A stretch of 10,663 nt of DNA from Gammaproteobacteria bacterium (GTDB lineage Bacteria; Pseudomonadota; Gammaproteobacteria; Arenicellales; Spongiicolonaceae), in NCBI GenBank assembly GCA_007570945.1, contig RKSH01000060.1, forward strand, positions 1 through 10,663. Direction: 5' to 3'. Each line of letters starts with the position of its first letter. The stretch's first letter is position 1. Shown in pieces: positions 6,287 to 10,663 of the stretch. Under the pieces are notes generated by a model. That model was not told the origin of the DNA. It saw only the letters and a list, made by a program, of their open reading frames with translations, and did no database searches. A program made the position numbers and the translations under genes.

Positions 6287-7381
6287 GGTTTGGAACGCCG
6301 CCTCGCCGAGGGTTTCCATGCGCGGGGTGATGCCGAGTCCCGGCGCATCGCCGGCCGACATGAAACCGCCGCTGATGACAGCGCCGCTGTCGGCGGTGTG
6401 CACGGTGTTGTAATCGGTGAACGCCGATGACTGAAAATGAAACCCCGGCGGCGCCGACTGCGACAGGTGGGCGATGGCCGCGGTCACAATCTCGCCGCCC
6501 CAGGCGTCCTCAATGGCCATGGTGATGCCGAGCCTGGCGCACAAGTCGCGCGCCTGGCGCAGTCTGCTGATGCCGCCCATGCGCATGATTTTCAGGTTGA
6601 CCACGTCCATGGCGCGGTCGCGGTGGCCGCGCATAATCATCTCCAAACTGTCCATGCACTCATCCAAAATCACCGGGTGGTCGGTGTGGCGGCGCAGCGA
6701 CACGCACTCGTCGTAACTAAGGCACGGCTGCTCGAGGTACAGGTCGACATCGCGCACCGCCCGGGCGACGCGCATGGCATCGTGCAGCAACCAGCCGGTG
6801 TTGGCGTCGGCGGTGAGGGTTTCGCCGTCTTGCAACGCGGCCGCCACTTGCCGAATGCGCGCGATGTCCATCGCCGCGCGGCCGCCGACTTTCATTTGGA
6901 AATGGCCGTAGCCGGCGGCGCGATATTCGGCGACTTTGGCCGCCATCACTTCCGGCTCGGCCTTGCAGATAACCTTGAACAGTTTAATGCGCTCGCTGAA
7001 TTTTCCGCCGAGCAACGCGTATAACGGCAGGCCGGTCGCCTTGCCGAGGATGTCCCAGCACGCCATGTCCAGCGCGGATTTTGCGTAGCCGTGGCCCTTG
7101 AGGTTGCGGTCCATGCGGTGGTAAACGCGCTCAATGTGGCGCGGGTCCTCGCCGATTAATGCAGGCGCCAATTTGGCGATGGCGGCGCGCGCGCCCTCGG
7201 CGTAGGCCGCAAGATACGCCGGGCCGAGCGGGCAAACCTCGCCGAAGCCGTCGATGCCGGCGTCGGTTTCCACTTTAACCACGGTGGAATCGAAAGCGGC
7301 AAAGGAATGCCCGGCCCAACTGTAGGAACCTTCGCGCATGGGCAGCTCAACCCGGTATGCGGAGATGCGGGTGATTTTCAT
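6257..7381 (-). CDS. Enolase-superfamily (mandelate racemase/muconate lactonizing type) enzyme, possibly hydroxyproline-class epimerase/dehydratase
   Basis: This 374-residue enzyme has the two-domain enolase-superfamily architecture: a capping domain (about 1-125, starting MKITRISAYRVELPM) and a (beta/alpha)7-beta barrel. Expected active-site positions are K164 (HFQMKVGG; the first lysine of the usual KxK is Q162), metal ligands D192 (TADANTGW), E217 (YLEQP) and D240 or E241 (VILDECMDS), and the opposite-face lysine K264 (VNLKIMRMGG). EDAWGGEI follows at 291-298. Family enzymes abstract the alpha-proton of a carboxylate with Mg2+ help, then racemise or dehydrate. From memory the sequence most resembles the hydroxyproline-betaine epimerase / cis-3-hydroxy-L-proline dehydratase group, but substrate cannot be fixed from sequence. 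No transporter or catabolic partner is in the window. The ATG at 7381 fits the family N-terminus and lacks its own Shine-Dalgarno. A 19-codon ORF immediately upstream overlaps it by ATGA. The 3' end overlaps aceF in convergent orientation. Confidence 0.88.
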   Translation of the reverse strand: MKITRISAYRVELPMREGSYSWAGHSFAAFDSTVVKVETDAGIDGFGEVCPLGPAYLAAYAEGARAAIAKLAPALIGEDPRHIERVYHRMDRNLKGHGYAKSALDMACWDILGKATGLPLYALLGGKFSERIKLFKVICKAEPEVMAAKVAEYRAAGYGHFQMKVGGRAAMDIARIRQVAAALQDGETLTADANTGWLLHDAMRVARAVRDVDLYLEQPCLSYDECVSLRRHTDHPVILDECMDSLEMIMRGHRDRAMDVVNLKIMRMGGISRLRQARDLCARLGITMAIEDAWGGEIVTAAIAHLSQSAPPGFHFQSSAFTDYNTVHTADSGAVISGGFMSAGDAPGLGITPRMETLGEAAFQTVPESHSSTS

Positions 7382-7437
7382 TGTGTTGCGGCGGCGGCGG
7401 GATTCGCTTCGCCGGCATGTCCGTGGATGGAATTCAT
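7378..7437 (-). CDS. Putative 19-residue leader ORF coupled to the enolase-superfamily gene
   Basis: The ATG at 7437 opens a 19-codon frame (MNSIHGHAGEANPAAAATQ). Its TGA overlaps the downstream start codon as ATGA (7378-7381). A Shine-Dalgarno-like GGGAG lies eight bases before this ATG (minus strand, about 7446-7450), whereas the downstream gene has only GCC repeats before its ATG. This arrangement suggests that ribosomes load here and reinitiate at the enzyme gene. The peptide has no recognisable family and its Ala/Pro content mainly reflects GCC codons. It could be a chance frame, since such short ORFs are common in GC-rich DNA. Confidence 0.4.
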   Translation of the reverse strand: MNSIHGHAGEANPAAAATQ

Positions 7438-7597
7438 GGTTTGGTCTCCCGGGTGACGATGAGAGTGACGGCAATGGCGCCACCGCCGGCACCCTACCAC
7501 AAAACGGCGGCGGATGCCGGGTGGAACATGGTGGACGGGGATCCTGGAATGGGGCCAAAGGAGACCCCCGCCGCCGCATTAATGCTACATTTCCTCC
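7438..7597. promoter_or_regulatory. Divergent region between the enolase-family gene and the restriction-modification gene
   Basis: This 160-bp non-coding stretch must carry promoters for both directions. GGTCTCC (7443-7449) and GGAGACC (7560-7566) form a 7-bp inverted repeat near the two ends; the left copy doubles as the minus-strand Shine-Dalgarno of the leader ORF. An imperfect GC-rich hairpin is possible between 7480-7491 (CCACC-GC-CGGCA) and 7515-7524 (TGCCG-GGTGG). The AT-richest part, 7577-7591, contains TACATT (7586-7591), a weak -10 match (4 of 6) placed so that transcription could begin at or near the ATG at 7598. No clear -35 box was found. Confidence 0.35.
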
Positions 7598-10500
7598 ATG
7601 CCCCTGTCCGCCATCCGCGCCTACTGTAAAGCCATCGCCAACCGCCACCGCCGCGGCCTCGCCGCCGAACGCAGTTACTACGGCGACCTGGAAACCCTGA
7701 TGCGCGCCATGTTGCCCGGCGTGGAAATCACCGTCGAGCCGCGCGGCCTGCCGGATTTCATCCCCGACTTCGTCCTGACCCGCAAGCGAATTCCCCTCGG
7801 CTACATAGAAACCAAGGATGTCGACAAATCCCTCGACGACTCCGCTTACCAAAAACAATTCAGCCGCTACCTCCAATCCTTGGACAACTTAATCTTCACC
7901 AACTATTTGCAGTTTCGATTCCATCGCGACGGCGAGGCGGCGGCGGTGGCGGAAGTCGACATCGCCGCGTTGCAAGGCGGCAAGATTAAACCGTTGCCGC
8001 AGAACTTCGTGCGCTTTGCCGATTTGGTGACCGATTTCGGCGCGTATCAAGGCCAGACCATCACCACCGCCGATGATTTGGCTGCGCGCATGGCGGACAA
8101 GGCGCGGCTGTTGGCCGGCGTGATTGAAAAGGCGTTGGACGAGAAAACGGAGGCGGCTGAGAACCGTTCGCTGGACGCACAGTTGCGGACATTCAAAAAG
8201 TACCTGATTTCGGATATCAACGAGCAAAGATTCGCCGGCGTGTATGCGCAGACCATCGCATACGGTTTGTTTGTCGCGCGTTTGCATGATTCCATGCCGG
8301 GCGATTTTTCCCGGCGCAAGGCGGCCGAGTTGATTCCGTCCAGCAATCCCTTTTTGAGAAAATTCTTCGGCTACATCGCCGATTTTGATCTGGACAAACG
8401 CATTCGCTGGATTGTGGATGATTTGGCTGATGTGTTTCGCGCCACCGAGGTGGACGAGGTGATGCGGGGTTTCGGCCGGGCAACCGGGCGCACCGACCCT
8501 TTTTTGCATTTTTACGAGACTTTTCTCGGCAAGTACGACAGCAGTTTGCGCAAGGGCCGTGGCGTGTATTACACCCCGGAGCCGGCGGTGAATTTCATCG
8601 TGCGCGCCGTGGATTGGATTCTAAAAAAAGAGTTCGGATTAAAAAGCGGACTCGCCGACACCGCCAAGACGACGGTGACGGTGAACGGCGGAAAGAAGCG
8701 GGTGCACAGGGTGCAGATACTGGACCCGGCCACCGGCACCGGCACTTTTCTTGCCGACGCCATCAAGCATATTTACCGGGGGTTCGCCGGGCAGAAAGGC
8801 GCTTGGCCGGATTATGTTCGCGGTGATTTAATTCCGCGTCTGAACGGATTTGAGATTTTGATGGCGCCGTACGCGATGGCGCATTTGAAACTGGAGATGG
8901 TGCTACGCGACACCGGTTGCACGTTGGACGGCGAGCGGTTGCGGGTTTTTCTCACCAACTCGCTGGAGGAGCATCATCCCGGCACCGATACGGTGTTTGC
9001 CCAGTGGCTTGCGGACGAGTCGCGGGAGGCGAACGAAATCAAGCGCGATGTGCCGCTGATGGTGGTCATGGGCAATCCGCCGTATTCGGTGAGCACGCAC
9101 AACACCGGCAAGTGGATAGAGGGCTTGATGGGCGATTACAAAACGGATTTGCGCGAGCGCAACATCCAGCCGCTGTCGGATGATTATGTGAAGTTCATTC
9201 GCTATGGCCAGTTTATGGTCGAGCGCAACGGCGAGGGAATTCTTGCGTATATTTCCAACAACAGTTTTATTGACGGGTTAATTCACCGTCGCATGCGCCG
9301 GCATCTGCTGGAGACATTCGACTGCATTTACATCCTCAATCTGCACGGCGACTCAAGAAAGAAAGAGCGCGCGCCGGACGGCTCAAAGGACCAGAATGTG
9401 TTTGACATTCAACAGGGCGTCTCCATCAACATCTTTGTCAAAACCGGCAAAAAGAAAGCCGCGCTGGGCGAAGTGTTTCATTGCGATTTGTTCGGCGCGC
9501 GCAAGGGCAAATATGAATTTCTGTGGAGTCGTGAATTGGCCGAAGTCAACTTCCAGAAACTGGAAGTGCTGCCGCCCAATTTCTTTTTCGTGCCGAAAGA
9601 CTTTTCCGCGCAGGAGGAATATGCGGACGGTTTCGCCGTCAATGCGCTGTTTGGCGAATACAACTCCGGAATCAAAACCGGCGGCGATGACCTGGCGGTC
9701 AAGTTTTCCGAACAGGAAATGGAGGCGGTGGCGAATGATTTTCTGGCGCTGGATGCGGACGAGTTAAAAGACAAATACTATGGGCGCGAAGAAGCTGGCG
9801 GCTGGCGTTTTGCCGCCGCAAAACAAGATTTAATGCGCCGTCAATTCCAAGTGACGGATATGCTTTATCGTCCGTTTGATGTGCAGTGGACGCTCCACGC
9901 CACCGGCGGTTTCATCAGCCGGCCGCGGCATAAAACCATGCGCCACATGTTGGCCGGCGACAACTTGGGATTGATGACTTCGCGTTCGTATCCAACCAAC
10001 ACCATTTTTGACAGCGTTTTTGTCACCCGCCACATCGCCGATATTCATGCGGCCAGTGGTCAAAGCTATTTTTTTCCGCTCCACCTCTACCCCGATGAAA
10101 AACAGGAAACCATCGGCGGAGAAACGGCGCGCAAACCGAACTTGAACGTCGGCATCGTAAAGGCCATCGCCGACAAAACCGACCTGTGTTTCACGCCGGA
10201 AAAAACCACGGTCCGCAACACTTTCGCGCCGGTGGATATTCTCGACTACATCTACGCCGTTCTGCACAACCCAACCTACCGCGCAAAATACCGCGAGTTC
10301 CTAAAAATCGACTTCCCCCGCGTCCCGTATCCGCGCGATAGGGAACAATTTCGCGCGCTGGCAAGACTCGGCACTGAGTTGCGCGCGTTGCATCTCATGG
10401 AAAGCGCGAAGCTGGACAAGTTAATCACCACCTATCCGAAAACCGGCGACAACATCGTCGCCGCGGTCAAATTCGACGCCGACAAAGTCCGCATTAACAA

Positions 10501-10663
10501 AACCCAGTACTTCGCCGGTGTGCCGAAAACCGCCTGGGAATTCCCCATCGGCGGCTACCAACCGGCGCAAAAATACCTGAAAGACCGCAAAAACCGCGCG
10601 TTGACTTGGGACGAAATTGCCCACTACCAGCGGGTGATTGTCGCCCTGGTCGAGACCGCAAAA
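7598..10663 (+). CDS. Single-chain restriction-modification enzyme, Type ISP-like, without helicase (3' end outside window)
   Basis: The frame is open for 1022 codons to the window edge without a stop. It probably combines DNA cleavage and N6-adenine methylation in one chain. Order: an N-terminal PD-(D/E)xK nuclease (about 1-150) with D57 (FIPDFVL), E71 and K73 (GYIETKDV), then YQKQFSRYL; a helical connector with QRFAGVYAQTIAYGLF; and a gamma-class adenine methyltransferase with RGVYYTPEPAV (from 321), motif I DPATGTGTF (376-384) and catalytic NPPY (493-496). The C-terminal half (about 600-1022) resembles the Type ISP specificity region: YRPFD at 757-761, FPLHLYP at 826-832, then YAVLHNPTYRAKY and FPRVPYP. 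Classical Type ISP enzymes such as LlaGI are about 1,570 residues with an SF2 helicase between nuclease and methylase. No Walker A motif or helicase-sized insert is present here. Start ATG 7598 lacks a Shine-Dalgarno; the only in-frame upstream codons end at a stop at 7580. Codon third positions are less GC-rich than in aceE, consistent with transfer. Probably only a few residues are missing at the C-terminus. Confidence 0.9.
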   Translation, partial: MPLSAIRAYCKAIANRHRRGLAAERSYYGDLETLMRAMLPGVEITVEPRGLPDFIPDFVLTRKRIPLGYIETKDVDKSLDDSAYQKQFSRYLQSLDNLIFTNYLQFRFHRDGEAAAVAEVDIAALQGGKIKPLPQNFVRFADLVTDFGAYQGQTITTADDLAARMADKARLLAGVIEKALDEKTEAAENRSLDAQLRTFKKYLISDINEQRFAGVYAQTIAYGLFVARLHDSMPGDFSRRKAAELIPSSNPFLRKFFGYIADFDLDKRIRWIVDDLADVFRATEVDEVMRGFGRATGRTDPFLHFYETFLGKYDSSLRKGRGVYYTPEPAVNFIVRAVDWILKKEFGLKSGLADTAKTTVTVNGGKKRVHRVQILDPATGTGTFLADAIKHIYRGFAGQKGAWPDYVRGDLIPRLNGFEILMAPYAMAHLKLEMVLRDTGCTLDGERLRVFLTNSLEEHHPGTDTVFAQWLADESREANEIKRDVPLMVVMGNPPYSVSTHNTGKWIEGLMGDYKTDLRERNIQPLSDDYVKFIRYGQFMVERNGEGILAYISNNSFIDGLIHRRMRRHLLETFDCIYILNLHGDSRKKERAPDGSKDQNVFDIQQGVSINIFVKTGKKKAALGEVFHCDLFGARKGKYEFLWSRELAEVNFQKLEVLPPNFFFVPKDFSAQEEYADGFAVNALFGEYNSGIKTGGDDLAVKFSEQEMEAVANDFLALDADELKDKYYGREEAGGWRFAAAKQDLMRRQFQVTDMLYRPFDVQWTLHATGGFISRPRHKTMRHMLAGDNLGLMTSRSYPTNTIFDSVFVTRHIADIHAASGQSYFFPLHLYPDEKQETIGGETARKPNLNVGIVKAIADKTDLCFTPEKTTVRNTFAPVDILDYIYAVLHNPTYRAKYREFLKIDFPRVPYPRDREQFRALARLGTELRALHLMESAKLDKLITTYPKTGDNIVAAVKFDADKVRINKTQYFAGVPKTAWEFPIGGYQPAQKYLKDRKNRALTWDEIAHYQRVIVALVETAK

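Noticed and set aside
7582..7629. A 15-codon plus-strand frame beginning at an ATG 16 bp before the restriction-modification start, with GGAG upstream.
   Set aside because: The GGAG is 18 bases away, the frame overlaps the real gene out of frame, and nothing supports its translation.
7382..7876. Upstream extension of the enolase-family frame by 165 codons.
   Set aside because: The extension is antisense to the nuclease domain of the restriction-modification gene and non-homologous to the family, whose members begin at MKIT.
8047..8509. Minus-strand open frames opposite the restriction-modification gene.
   Set aside because: They overlap a continuous 1022-codon frame with conserved motifs and show no family resemblance.

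Overview
The window is a dense, high-GC (GC-rich third positions) bacterial chromosomal segment. The organism is most likely a gammaproteobacterium or a close relative. It has a homodimeric (AceE-type) pyruvate dehydrogenase E1 followed directly by an AceF-type E2. It also keeps mnmA and purB as near neighbours on one strand, as in enterobacteria. The species cannot be named from sequence alone. No rRNA, tRNA, CRISPR array or insertion sequence was seen. Recognisable Shine-Dalgarno sequences are scarce, with clear ones only before aceF and before a small leader ORF.

Layout. Positions 1-459 (minus) hold the N-terminal 153 codons of purB (adenylosuccinate lyase), which runs off the left edge. 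A 54-bp divergent gap with superimposed -10-like elements separates it from a small protein-kinase-fold gene (514-1152, plus). That gene converges on mnmA (1156-2238, minus; tRNA U34 2-thiolation) with only 3 bp between the two stop codons. A 71-bp divergent region (2239-2309), containing a perfect 7-bp-arm dyad, separates mnmA from the aceE-aceF operon (2310-4997 and 4998-6275, plus). No E3 (lpd) gene follows. An enolase-superfamily gene (6257-7381, minus) converges on aceF and overlaps its end by 19 bp. It appears to be preceded by a 19-codon leader ORF whose stop overlaps its start (ATGA). A 160-bp divergent region (7438-7597) then leads to a large single-chain restriction-modification enzyme (7598 to the right edge, plus, 1022 codons without a stop). 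This protein has an N-terminal PD-(D/E)xK nuclease, an N6-adenine methyltransferase and a Type ISP-like C-terminal specificity region, but no helicase.

How the genes work together. AceE and AceF are two of the three subunits of the pyruvate dehydrogenase complex (pyruvate to acetyl-CoA). PurB (purine synthesis) and MnmA (tRNA modification) are housekeeping genes. The kinase, the enolase-superfamily enzyme (possibly hydroxyproline-type amino-acid catabolism) and the restriction-modification enzyme are accessory. The right-hand end, with its visibly less GC-biased codon use, is the most accessory-looking part and may be the edge of a defence region that continues outside the window.
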